Shown: positions 1-7,584 of the stretch, piece by piece | Layout: every line of letters starts with the position of its first letter | Position numbering within the stretch: the first letter of the stretch is position 1 | Source: Cognatiyoonia sp965661665 | GTDB lineage: Bacteria; Pseudomonadota; Alphaproteobacteria; Rhodobacterales; Rhodobacteraceae | Length of the DNA stretch: 64,000 bases | Assembly (NCBI RefSeq): GCF_965661665.1 | Contig: NZ_CBFIEO010000003.1 | Coordinates: 102,593-166,592, forward strand | Direction: 5' to 3' | The notes under the pieces: generated by a model | What the model was told of the DNA's origin: nothing | The model's input: only the letters and a program-made list of their open reading frames with translations | Database searches by the model: none | Made by a program: the position numbers and the translations under genes

Positions 1-2
1 AG

Positions 3-167
3 GGCCACCCCGCCAACAAACCGGTCAAATTGATGTTGGTGGAAGACAGGAACTGGACAGAGCCCAGAATCGCCGTAAGCCTTTTCGGCGGTCAAGGCAC
101 GATTAATGTGAACAGCTGGTCTCCGGACAGCCGAAGATTTGCATATGTCAGCTATCCAATGACGTAA
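3..167 (+). CDS. TolB-like beta-propeller protein, 3' end only
   Basis: Only the last 54 codons are in the window; the start lies to the left. The reading frame ends in TAA at 165-167. The visible end contains NSWSPDSRRFAYVSYP, the PD40/WD40-like repeat signature of TolB-type beta-propellers (WSPDSRxFAYVSY). In this family such a protein is usually periplasmic or a cytoplasmic TolB-like repeat protein. Which member it is cannot be decided from one repeat. The stop is followed after 23 bases by the convergent lectin gene. Confidence 0.6.
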   Translation, partial: GHPANKPVKLMLVEDRNWTEPRIAVSLFGGQGTINVNSWSPDSRRFAYVSYPMT

Positions 168-190
168 AAGGGCAATCGCTCAAAGCTTGG

Positions 191-556
191 TCAAATATCC
201 CAAGCGTCGTCGGAACTGAAGGAACCGGTGGTTTGCCATGCGACGCGGAGGCGGGCGATTTTGGTGTCACCCCATGTGTTGAACCAGATTTTGAAACCAT
301 TCCGCGTGACCTCCTCCGTACGAAGGTCCACATGCATGTAAGCGTCATTCAACATATCGCACATCGCCAGACGAACCGTCGTGGAGGGCGGCTCATCAAA
401 TGGTTCCGAGAATGTGATCTCTTTAACGACGGACCGCTCACCGGTTTTGGCCCACATTGGACCGTTGTCTTTGTAGTCGTTGAACAGGACAACCTCGCCC
501 TGATCTATGCCCACCAGATGTCCATGTATTTTCTGGACTCTACCATAATTCACCAT
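191..556 (-). CDS. H-type lectin domain protein
   Basis: This 121-residue protein has no signal peptide or membrane segment. The central part, about residues 45-110, matches the H-type lectin fold: FSEPFDEPPSTTVRL, then MHVDLRTEEVTRNGFKIWF, then the closing strand ARLRVAWQTTG. The W-x-T-W and VAWQ aromatic positions are typical. In animals and slime moulds these domains bind N-acetylgalactosamine; the bacterial role is unknown. The start ATG is preceded by GGGGGA at 8 bases. It is read in the same direction as the ATP synthase operon but sits behind that operon's strong terminator, so it probably has its own transcript. Family assignment is by remembered motif only. Confidence 0.7.
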   Translation of the reverse strand: MVNYGRVQKIHGHLVGIDQGEVVLFNDYKDNGPMWAKTGERSVVKEITFSEPFDEPPSTTVRLAMCDMLNDAYMHVDLRTEEVTRNGFKIWFNTWGDTKIARLRVAWQTTGSFSSDDAWDI

Positions 557-601
557 TCAACTGGTCCCCCGATAATCGCGGTTTCGGGCAAAAAAAGCGC
601 A

Positions 602-637
602 TGAAAAGAAAAAGGCCCTCAAGAAAGTTGAGGGCCT
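602..637 (-). terminator. Rho-independent terminator of the F1 ATP synthase operon
   Basis: A perfect 10-bp stem (arms 613-622 and 628-637, 5-base loop) is followed on the minus strand by a T-rich run complementary to 602-612. It lies 27 bases beyond the atpC stop, which fits termination of atpHAGDC. Confidence 0.85.
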
Positions 638-664
638 GTCTCTATTTCACAACTTTAGGATGCA

Positions 665-1087
665 TTATCGCTGGGCGTTCAGCCCAATCTCACCACCAAG
701 GTTGACCATATCGGACAAAAGCTTCGCCGCATCATCGACAGGACCCGGCTCATTCTCAAAGCCTTCCTGCGCTGTGGCGTAGGCTGATTTTGCATCCGCA
801 ATCATCTGATCCAGAACCTCTTGCGTCATCTCGCCCTTTGGCAGGGCGCTTTCGGCGAGAACGGACACGCTTGCGCCATTGATTTCTGCAAAGCCACCAG
901 AGACAACATAGTCATCGCTGCCGCCGCTGTGCACGACGGTCAGGACACCAGGCCGCAAGGTTGTGATGACGGCTGTATGGCCATCCATCACGGTCAGGTC
1001 GCCATCAGCACCTGGGATGTGTACCTCTGACGCCTCAACCGACGCCAAACGGCGCTCAGGCGAGACAAGATCAAATTGCATTGCCAT
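665..1087 (-). CDS. atpC: F1 ATP synthase subunit epsilon
   Basis: Subunit epsilon of the F1 sector, 140 residues. It forms the foot of the central stalk with gamma and couples rotation to the F0 c-ring; its C-terminal helices can inhibit hydrolysis. Diagnostic N-terminal beta-sandwich motifs are visible: FDLVSPERRL, VHIPGADGDLTVMDGHTAV and TTLRPG. It is the last gene of atpHAGDC, 10 bases after atpD, and is followed by a strong terminator. Starts at the ATG that gives MAMQFDLVSP, the usual beginning in this group. No F0 genes are present, as expected in alphaproteobacteria where F0 is a separate operon. Confidence 0.97.
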   Translation of the reverse strand: MAMQFDLVSPERRLASVEASEVHIPGADGDLTVMDGHTAVITTLRPGVLTVVHSGGSDDYVVSGGFAEINGASVSVLAESALPKGEMTQEVLDQMIADAKSAYATAQEGFENEPGPVDDAAKLLSDMVNLGGEIGLNAQR

Positions 1088-1097
1088 CTATGGCTCC

Positions 1098-2528
1098 TTA
1101 CGCGGCGTCTGCCGCCATTTTCTCTGCCTTAGCTTTCACTTCGTCGATGCCGCCAACCATGTAGAAGGCACCTTCTGGCAGGTGGTCATACTCACCGTTC
1201 ACAACAGCCTTGAAGGACGCGATTGTGTCTTCCAGAGCAACCTGAACACCTGGGGAGCCTGTGAAGACTTCCGCCACGTCGAATGGCTGGCTGAGGAAAC
1301 GCTGGATCTTACGCGCACGGGCAACAGTCAGTTTGTCTTCTTCACTGAGTTCGTCCATGCCGAGGATCGCGATGATATCCTGCAGCGACTTATAGCGCTG
1401 CAGCGTGTTCTGGACGTCCATCGCAACGGCGTAATGCTCTTCCCCGATAACCGCTGGGTCCATCAGACGGGATGTGGAGTCCAATGGGTCCACCGCAGGG
1501 TAGATGCCAAGCTCCGAAATCGCACGGTTGAGAACAGTTGTCGCGTCCAAGTGCGCGAAGGATGTCGCTGGCGCAGGGTCAGTCAAGTCGTCCGCAGGCA
1601 CGTAGATCGCCTGAACAGATGTGATGGAACCGTTCTTTGTGGATGTAATGCGTTCCTGCATCGCACCCATGTCTGTCGCCAGTGTTGGCTGGTAGCCCAC
1701 CGCGGATGGGATACGACCTAAAAGCGCGGAAACCTCAGAACCCGCCTGTGTAAAGCGGAAGATGTTGTCGACGAAGAACAGAACGTCCGTGCCGGACTGG
1801 TCGCGGAACTGTTCAGCCATTGTCAGACCGGACAAAGCCACACGCATACGTGCGCCTGGAGGCTCGTTCATCTGACCGTAAACCAAGGCCACTTTGGACT
1901 TTGTCAGGTCTTCCGCGTCGATAACGCCGGATTCGATGAATTCGTAGTAAAGGTCGTTACCTTCACGAGTCCGCTCCCCCACACCCGCGAAAACGGAGTA
2001 GCCAGAGTGCACTTTCGCGATGTTGTTGATCAGTTCCTGAATAAGAACCGTCTTACCAACACCCGCACCACCGAAGAGGCCGATCTTACCACCCTTCGCG
2101 TATGGTGCGAGGAGGTCGATAACCTTGATACCGGTGACGAGGATTTCAGACGCAGTGGACTGCTGCTCGAAGGCAGGCGCGTCACCGTGGATGGAGCGCG
2201 TTTCAGTCGCTTTAACAGCGCCTTTTTCGTCCACAGGCTCACCAACCACGTTCATGATGCGACCCAATGTTGCGTCGCCCACTGGCACGCTGATTGGGCC
2301 CTTGGTGTCTGTCACAGCCTGACCGCGAACGAGACCTTCTGTTGCATCCATCGCGATGGCGCGGACAGAATTTTCACCAAGGTGCTGCGCCACTTCGAGG
2401 GTTAGCATCTTGCCGTTGTTGTCTGTTGTCAGCGCGTTGAGGATTTCTGGCAGATCGCCATCGAACTGCACGTCAACGACGGCGCCGATGATCTGGGTGA
2501 TCTTGCCGGTTGCTTTTGCTTTGGCCAT
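1098..2528 (-). CDS. atpD: F1 ATP synthase catalytic subunit beta
   Basis: Catalytic beta subunit of the F1 sector, 476 residues from the chosen start. The P-loop GGAGVGKTVL lies near residue 155, followed by GERTREGNDLYYE with the catalytic glutamate and by the DELSEEDK sequence of the C-terminal domain that contacts gamma and epsilon. A longer frame reaches 2576, but the family starts at MAKAKATGKITQIIG and a GGAGAG ribosome binding site sits just before 2528, so the internal ATG is preferred. It lies between atpG (16 bases) and atpC (10 bases). Confidence 0.97.
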   Translation of the reverse strand: MAKAKATGKITQIIGAVVDVQFDGDLPEILNALTTDNNGKMLTLEVAQHLGENSVRAIAMDATEGLVRGQAVTDTKGPISVPVGDATLGRIMNVVGEPVDEKGAVKATETRSIHGDAPAFEQQSTASEILVTGIKVIDLLAPYAKGGKIGLFGGAGVGKTVLIQELINNIAKVHSGYSVFAGVGERTREGNDLYYEFIESGVIDAEDLTKSKVALVYGQMNEPPGARMRVALSGLTMAEQFRDQSGTDVLFFVDNIFRFTQAGSEVSALLGRIPSAVGYQPTLATDMGAMQERITSTKNGSITSVQAIYVPADDLTDPAPATSFAHLDATTVLNRAISELGIYPAVDPLDSTSRLMDPAVIGEEHYAVAMDVQNTLQRYKSLQDIIAILGMDELSEEDKLTVARARKIQRFLSQPFDVAEVFTGSPGVQVALEDTIASFKAVVNGEYDHLPEGAFYMVGGIDEVKAKAEKMAADAA

Positions 2529-2544
2529 TGTTGGTCTCTCCGGT

Positions 2545-3420
2545 CTAGAGCGCTTCCGCGCCCGAAATAATTTCAATCAGCTCGTTAGTGATCACGGCCT
2601 GACGTGAGCGGTTAAACTCGATGGTCAGCTTGTCGATCATCTCACCAGCGTTGCGGGTCGCATTGTCCATCGCAGACATCCGTGCACCCTGCTCAGATGC
2701 GCCGTTTTCCAAAAGCGCAGAGAAGATCGCCGTGGCAACACCACGCGGCAGCAAGTCGGCGAGGATCGCCTCTTCGCTGGGTTCATAGTCGTAAAGCGTT
2801 GTGTCCGCGTCGCCGTCCACTTCCGGAGCGACAAACGGGATCACTTGCTGGGCTGTCGGGGTCTGGCTGACGACGTTGACGAACTTGGAGTAGAAGATCG
2901 TCGCGACATCAAACTCGCCTGCGTCGAAGCGGCTCAGGACGTCTTTTGCGATGTTCTGAGCGTCGATGTAGCCAACCTTCTTCACCTCGGTCAGGTCCAC
3001 GTGGCCGATGAAGGTATCGCCAAGGTCACGCTTGATCGCGTCGCGGCCTTTTTTGCCGACAGTCAGAATTTGGACTGTTTTGCCAGCAGCTTGCAGCTCT
3101 TGCGCGTGTGTCCGGGCGAGTTTTGCAATGTTGCCGTTAAAGCCACCGCAAAGGCCACGCTCCGCCGTCATGACGACCAGCAGATGTACGTCATCCTTGC
3201 CAGTGCCGCTCAGCAGCTTGGGCGCGGAGTCTGAACCACCAACCGATGCCGCCAGCCCTGCCATCACGGCGTTGAACCGTTCTGTGTAGGGACGTGACGC
3301 CTCGGCTGCGTCTTGGGCACGACGGAGTTTTGCCGCCGCGACCATCTGCATCGCCTTTGTGATCTTCCGCGTGGATTTCACGCTTTCGATCCTGTTTTTT
3401 AGGTCCTTAAGACTGGGCAT
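2545..3420 (-). CDS. atpG: F1 ATP synthase subunit gamma
   Basis: Rotating central-shaft subunit, 291 residues. The N-terminal helix begins MPSLKDLKNRIESVKSTRKI, the invariant start of the family, with ITKAMQMVAAAKLRRAQ after it. The C-terminal helix contains MSAMDNATRNAGEMID and ends FNRSRQAVITNELIEIISGAEAL, as in typical gamma subunits. Between them is the Rossmann-like domain with ERGLCGGFN. It is the third gene of atpHAGDC, 22 bases after atpA and 16 before atpD. Confidence 0.97.
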   Translation of the reverse strand: MPSLKDLKNRIESVKSTRKITKAMQMVAAAKLRRAQDAAEASRPYTERFNAVMAGLAASVGGSDSAPKLLSGTGKDDVHLLVVMTAERGLCGGFNGNIAKLARTHAQELQAAGKTVQILTVGKKGRDAIKRDLGDTFIGHVDLTEVKKVGYIDAQNIAKDVLSRFDAGEFDVATIFYSKFVNVVSQTPTAQQVIPFVAPEVDGDADTTLYDYEPSEEAILADLLPRGVATAIFSALLENGASEQGARMSAMDNATRNAGEMIDKLTIEFNRSRQAVITNELIEIISGAEAL

Positions 3421-3442
3421 AAGGGTCTCCTATGTCCGAAAC

Positions 3443-4978
3443 TTAAGCGAAGTCTTTTGCGAAGGCTTCAATGGCTGCTTTGATCTTGTCAGATGCTTCG
3501 CCTTTGATCTTTGGATCTTCTTTGGTGATCCAATCCAGCAGTCCAGCTTCGTTTGTCCGCAGATGCTTCAGAAGACCCGCCTCAAACCGGCCCACGTCCT
3601 TCACTGCAATCTTGTCGAGGTAGCCGTTTGTGCCCGCAAAGATCACGCAGACGATTTCTGCGTTGGTCAGTGGGGAGTATTGCGGCTGCTTCATCAGTTC
3701 TGTCAGGCGCGCACCACGGTTCAACAACTGCTGTGTGGAGGCATCAAGGTCAGAGCCGAACTGCGCAAAGGCCGCCATTTCGCGGTACTGAGCGAGTTCC
3801 AGCTTCACTGGACCAGCCACAGATTTCATCGCGTTCGTCTGAGCGGAAGAACCCACACGAGAAACAGACAGACCTGTGTTCACCGCAGGACGGATACCTT
3901 GGTAGAAGAGTTCTGTTTCCAAGAAGATCTGACCATCGGTGATGGAGATCACGTTGGTCGGAATAAACGCAGACACGTCCCCACCTTGGGTTTCGATGAT
4001 CGGTAGAGCGGTCAAGGAACCAGCGCCGTTGTCCTCGTTCAGCTTCGCGGAACGCTCCAGCAGGCGGGAGTGAAGGTAGAAAACGTCACCTGGGTACGCT
4101 TCACGTCCTGGTGGACGACGCAGAAGCAGGGACATCTGACGATAGGACACAGCCTGCTTGGACAAGTCATCATAAATGATCAGGGCGTGCTTACCGCTGT
4201 CGCGGAAGTACTCTGCCATCGCAGTCGCAGCATAAGGTGCAAGGTACTGCATCGGTGCAGGCTCGGACGCTGTCGCAGCCACAACGATGGAGTATTCGAA
4301 TGCGCCGGATTCTTCGAGGCGCTTCACTAGCTGTGCCACTGTGGAGCGTTTCTGACCAACAGCGACATAAACACAGTAAAGCTTCTGGCTGTCGTCTGTT
4401 GCTGCGTCGTTGTAGGACTTCTGGTTCAGGATCGTGTCGAGCGCGACAGCTGTTTTACCAGTCTGGCGGTCGCCAATGATCAATTCCCGCTGACCACGGC
4501 CAATTGGGATCATCGCGTCAACGGACTTCAGACCAGTTGCCATTGGCTCGTGCACGGATTTACGTGGGATGATGCCAGGGGCTTTTACGTCAGCGACTAA
4601 ACGCTTCTTCGATTTGATCGGGCCTTTGCCGTCCAGCGGGTTGCCCAGCGCGTCCACAACGCGGCCAAGAAGCTCAGGACCAGCAGGCACGTCCACAATG
4701 GACTTGGTGCGCTTGACCGTGTCGCCTTCTTTAATGTCGCGGTCAGAACCGAAGATAACGACACCGACGTTGTCCGCTTCGAGGTTCAGGGCCATCCCGC
4801 GAATACCACCGGGGAATTCGACCATTTCACCAGCCTGAACATTGTCGAGACCGTATACACGCGCGATACCGTCACCAACTGACAGCACGCGGCCTACTTC
4901 AGCAACTTCGGCTTCCTGACCGAAGTTCTTGATCTGGTCCTTCAGGATCGCAGAGATTTCAGACGCTTGGATCGCCAT
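3443..4978 (-). CDS. atpA: F1 ATP synthase subunit alpha
   Basis: Non-catalytic nucleotide-binding alpha subunit, 511 residues, the usual length. The N-terminal beta barrel is followed by the P-loop GDRQTGKTAVA near residue 170. The arginine-finger segment SRVGSSAQ lies near residue 375. The C-terminal helical domain ends in IKAAIEAFAKDFA. Alternates with beta in the alpha3-beta3 hexamer. Its start abuts the atpH stop with no gap, which suggests translational coupling. Confidence 0.97.
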   Translation of the reverse strand: MAIQASEISAILKDQIKNFGQEAEVAEVGRVLSVGDGIARVYGLDNVQAGEMVEFPGGIRGMALNLEADNVGVVIFGSDRDIKEGDTVKRTKSIVDVPAGPELLGRVVDALGNPLDGKGPIKSKKRLVADVKAPGIIPRKSVHEPMATGLKSVDAMIPIGRGQRELIIGDRQTGKTAVALDTILNQKSYNDAATDDSQKLYCVYVAVGQKRSTVAQLVKRLEESGAFEYSIVVAATASEPAPMQYLAPYAATAMAEYFRDSGKHALIIYDDLSKQAVSYRQMSLLLRRPPGREAYPGDVFYLHSRLLERSAKLNEDNGAGSLTALPIIETQGGDVSAFIPTNVISITDGQIFLETELFYQGIRPAVNTGLSVSRVGSSAQTNAMKSVAGPVKLELAQYREMAAFAQFGSDLDASTQQLLNRGARLTELMKQPQYSPLTNAEIVCVIFAGTNGYLDKIAVKDVGRFEAGLLKHLRTNEAGLLDWITKEDPKIKGEASDKIKAAIEAFAKDFA

Positions 4979-5545
4979 TTATCCGACCTCTTTCATTGTG
5001 TTCTGGAGTGCATCGAGCTTCGACTTGATCGAGGTGTCGATCATTTTCGAGCCCACTTTAATAATAAGACCGCCAATGATGCTTTCATCGACGGTCGCGT
5101 TGATTGTAACGTTCTTGCCCACTTGTGCTTTCAAAGTCTTGGCCAGTTTGTCTGACTGCGCTTTGGTGAGTGCTTTTGCGGACACCACGTCAGCAGTGAC
5201 TTCACCACGCTCTTCAGCCAGCTGCGCACGAAGCGCTTGCACAAGCTGCGGCAGGACAAACAGGCGGCGCTTATAAGACAGCAGCGCGAGTGTGTTTGTC
5301 ATGGTGGGCGACAATTTCATTTTCTTAGCAATAGCGGCGATTGCACCGGCTTGCTCGTCCCGGCTGTAAAGCGGGGAGGTTAGCAAAGTGCGAAGGTCTT
5401 CGCTCTCTGCCAGGGCGCCTTCGAGCGCGCCAATATCTGTTTCAAGTGCCTTGAGCTTTTTGCCTTCGTTGGCAAGCTCGAAAACGGCTGTGGCATACCG
5501 CTCTGCGATGCCGGAGGAAATCGAAGTTGGTTCGGACACGTCCAC
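4979..5545 (-). CDS. atpH: F1 ATP synthase subunit delta (OSCP)
   Basis: Peripheral-stalk subunit joining the F0 b subunits to the top of F1, 188 residues. Motifs: AERYATAVFELANE at the N-terminus and IGGLIIKVGSKMIDTSIKSKL near the C-terminus, both family signatures. The start is GTG at 5545. It is first in the operon. The leader between it and the divergently placed region at 5788 is about 240 bases and must hold the operon promoter; a GGGCGT/ACGCCC hairpin (5586-5591 with 5597-5602) lies in the probable leader, but I could not assign convincing -35/-10 boxes. Confidence 0.95.
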   Translation of the reverse strand: MDVSEPTSISSGIAERYATAVFELANEGKKLKALETDIGALEGALAESEDLRTLLTSPLYSRDEQAGAIAAIAKKMKLSPTMTNTLALLSYKRRLFVLPQLVQALRAQLAEERGEVTADVVSAKALTKAQSDKLAKTLKAQVGKNVTINATVDESIIGGLIIKVGSKMIDTSIKSKLDALQNTMKEVG

Positions 5546-5787
5546 CCTTTCGATGCGTTAGGCCCATCCCGTATCCCAAGGGAGTGGGCGTCGAAAACGC
5601 CCTCGCAAACCGCGCGGGCATCAAAATCGACTGCGATGTAGCAGACGACATTGCAGCGGGCAAGCGCCCACCGAAATTAATCAGGGGCCTCTTTTCCAAT
5701 GTTTACAAAGGTTTTCGGGGCATTTGTGAAATCGCTGCAAATTTCAGCTGCGACACCGACGCGCACATTGCCCGAATCTGGGGAATT

Positions 5788-6567
5788 TCAGTCAAAAACT
5801 TCGGAAGTTGAGCCCTGCGCGCCCGCAGTTCCAGGAATTGGGGCGGTCATACCCTCTAAAGCCTTCAACGGTCGCTTGACCTTTTCCCGCAATCCTGGCC
5901 CGACGGGGGCGATAGTCTGCTTGGAAACCTCGGCGATAATGACGCCCCCCGCTTTGATGAGCGGGATATTATGGCCGGTCTGTTCGATAAGGTTGGTGAA
6001 CTTGCGCCAGACCTTTTTGTGCGACGGCGGTTGGTAAAGCGTTGAGAAGCTGGTCTCAGTTATGAATTGATGCCGCCGGAATTGAACATCAAGCTGCGAC
6101 ATGGAATAGGGACGACCATAGCCGAAAGGGGTCTTATCCGATCTCGACCACAACCCAGCACGGTTCGGTACGATGAACACTGCACGCCCCCCAGGCCCCA
6201 ATACCCGCCAACATTCATCGATGAGCGCGGACGGATTTTCCGACGTCTCAAGCCCGTGCATGACGACAAGCTTGTCAACCTGCCCAGTGGGAATTGGCCA
6301 TTGTGTGTCTTCACACAACAGGCTGACGTTCAGACCTTGATGCGGCCAGCGCATCACTCCCTGCGGCCCCGGCATCAGCCCGATCACCCGTCGCGCGTCT
6401 TTGAGATAGGGCCGAAGTAGCGGTACCGCAAAGCCGAAGCCTGCGACTGTCTGGCCCTTCGCCTCAGGCCAAAGCACTTTCAACTCATCGCGGATCACCG
6501 TCTGCGCCCGACGGCCCAGCGCGCTGCGGTAGTAGAAGTTTTTGAGATCCTGAACATCAAGATGCAT
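5788..6567 (-). CDS. class I SAM-dependent methyltransferase
   Basis: A 259-residue cytosolic protein with a Methyltransf_11-like core at about residues 40-140. Visible are a degenerate motif I (VAGFGFAVPLL), an acidic residue after strand 2 region, and ECWRVLGPGGRAVFIVPN, the post-motif typical of this fold. The glycine-rich loop is weaker than in canonical enzymes. The substrate is unknown. A longer frame to 6612 overlaps divergent gloB; the ATG at 6567 (MHLDVQDLKNFYYRS) is the usual start for this family and removes the overlap. Confidence 0.75.
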   Translation of the reverse strand: MHLDVQDLKNFYYRSALGRRAQTVIRDELKVLWPEAKGQTVAGFGFAVPLLRPYLKDARRVIGLMPGPQGVMRWPHQGLNVSLLCEDTQWPIPTGQVDKLVVMHGLETSENPSALIDECWRVLGPGGRAVFIVPNRAGLWSRSDKTPFGYGRPYSMSQLDVQFRRHQFITETSFSTLYQPPSHKKVWRKFTNLIEQTGHNIPLIKAGGVIIAEVSKQTIAPVGPGLREKVKRPLKALEGMTAPIPGTAGAQGSTSEVFD

Positions 6568-6629
6568 TGCGGCGGCGGACCCTTTAAGCAAAACTTGGCG
6601 TGACCATACCAATTGAAAGCGCGTTTGCC

Positions 6630-7391
6630 ATGCCTCTTGAACTTGTGACCGTTCCCTGCCTGTCGGACAACTATGCCTATCTGCTACACAACGCGGAAAC
6701 TGGTGGGACGGCCTTGGTAGATGCGCCAGAGGCAGAACCTATTGAGGCGGCTTTGGAAAACCGTGGCTGGACCCTGACCGACATTCTGATCACGCATCAT
6801 CATTATGACCATACGGATGCCGTAAACTCGCTACGAGGCAAGTCGCGAGTTATTGGCGCGAAGGCTGACACTCATCGCCTGCCGAACTTGGACGTTGCGG
6901 TCGCGGAAGGGGACGTTTTGCAGGTACTGGGGGAAGATGTGCACATCTTCGATGTGTCCGGCCACACCATCGGTCACATCGCATTCTATTTCTCCGAAAG
7001 CGGCATCGCTTTCACGGCAGACAGCCTGATGGCACTGGGATGCGGACGATTGTTCGAAGGGACCGCCCCTCAGATGTGGCAAAGCCTTCTTAAACTGCGC
7101 GCCCTGCCCGCCGATACGGTCATCGCGTCAGGTCATGAATACACCGCCAGCAATGCGAAGTTTGCGGCGTCTTTGAGTGAAGACAATCCCGCGCTGTCAC
7201 AGCGCATCACCGAGATCACCAAAGCCCGTACGGCGGGTGAGGCAACGGTGCCATCGCTCCTTTCGCTTGAATGTGCGACGAATCCGTTCCTACGCGCAGA
7301 CGATCCGGCATTGAAATCTGCGGTCGGGCTTCCACATGCGACAGACGCCGAGGTTTTTGCGGAAATCCGGCGCAGGAAAGACAATTTCTGA
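6630..7391 (+). CDS. gloB: hydroxyacylglutathione hydrolase (glyoxalase II)
   Basis: Hydrolyses S-lactoylglutathione to lactate and glutathione, the second step of methylglyoxal detoxification in the cytosol. Metallo-beta-lactamase fold with the metal motif THHHYDHTDAV (THxHxDH) near residue 53 and further metal ligands in SGHTIGHIAFYF and SGHEYTASN. The C-terminal HAGH domain is present, ending FAEIRRRKDNF. Length 253 residues from the ATG at 6630, the typical start MPLELVTVPCLSDNYAY; the frame is open a further 30 bases upstream. Confidence 0.95.
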   Translation: MPLELVTVPCLSDNYAYLLHNAETGGTALVDAPEAEPIEAALENRGWTLTDILITHHHYDHTDAVNSLRGKSRVIGAKADTHRLPNLDVAVAEGDVLQVLGEDVHIFDVSGHTIGHIAFYFSESGIAFTADSLMALGCGRLFEGTAPQMWQSLLKLRALPADTVIASGHEYTASNAKFAASLSEDNPALSQRITEITKARTAGEATVPSLLSLECATNPFLRADDPALKSAVGLPHATDAEVFAEIRRRKDNF

Positions 7392-7584
7392 TCGTATATT
7401 CATGAAAGGTTGCGACATTTCGTGCGATTTAGCGGATATCACGGCTTTTCGTGCTATTTGTCGTAAAAGAAGTGAAAAAAGGTCTTGAAGGTTTGGGAAT
7501 AAAACCAAACTTTAATACAAAAAAGGGCATGGTCTAATCGGGTATCCTCCCAACCAGGCCCCCTGAAAGTGAAGGAGCGCACGC

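Noticed and set aside
963..1721. 252-codon plus-strand frame opposite atpD
   Set aside because: It is antisense to a strongly conserved gene, has no motif and no ribosome binding site, and follows from codon bias on the other strand.
4070..4480. Plus-strand frames within atpA
   Set aside because: Shadow frames opposite a conserved gene.
7484..7518. Heat-shock (sigma-32) promoter of clpA
   Set aside because: CTTGAA is present, but no CCCCAT-like -10 element occurs at the right spacing; TAATAC is 23 bases away.
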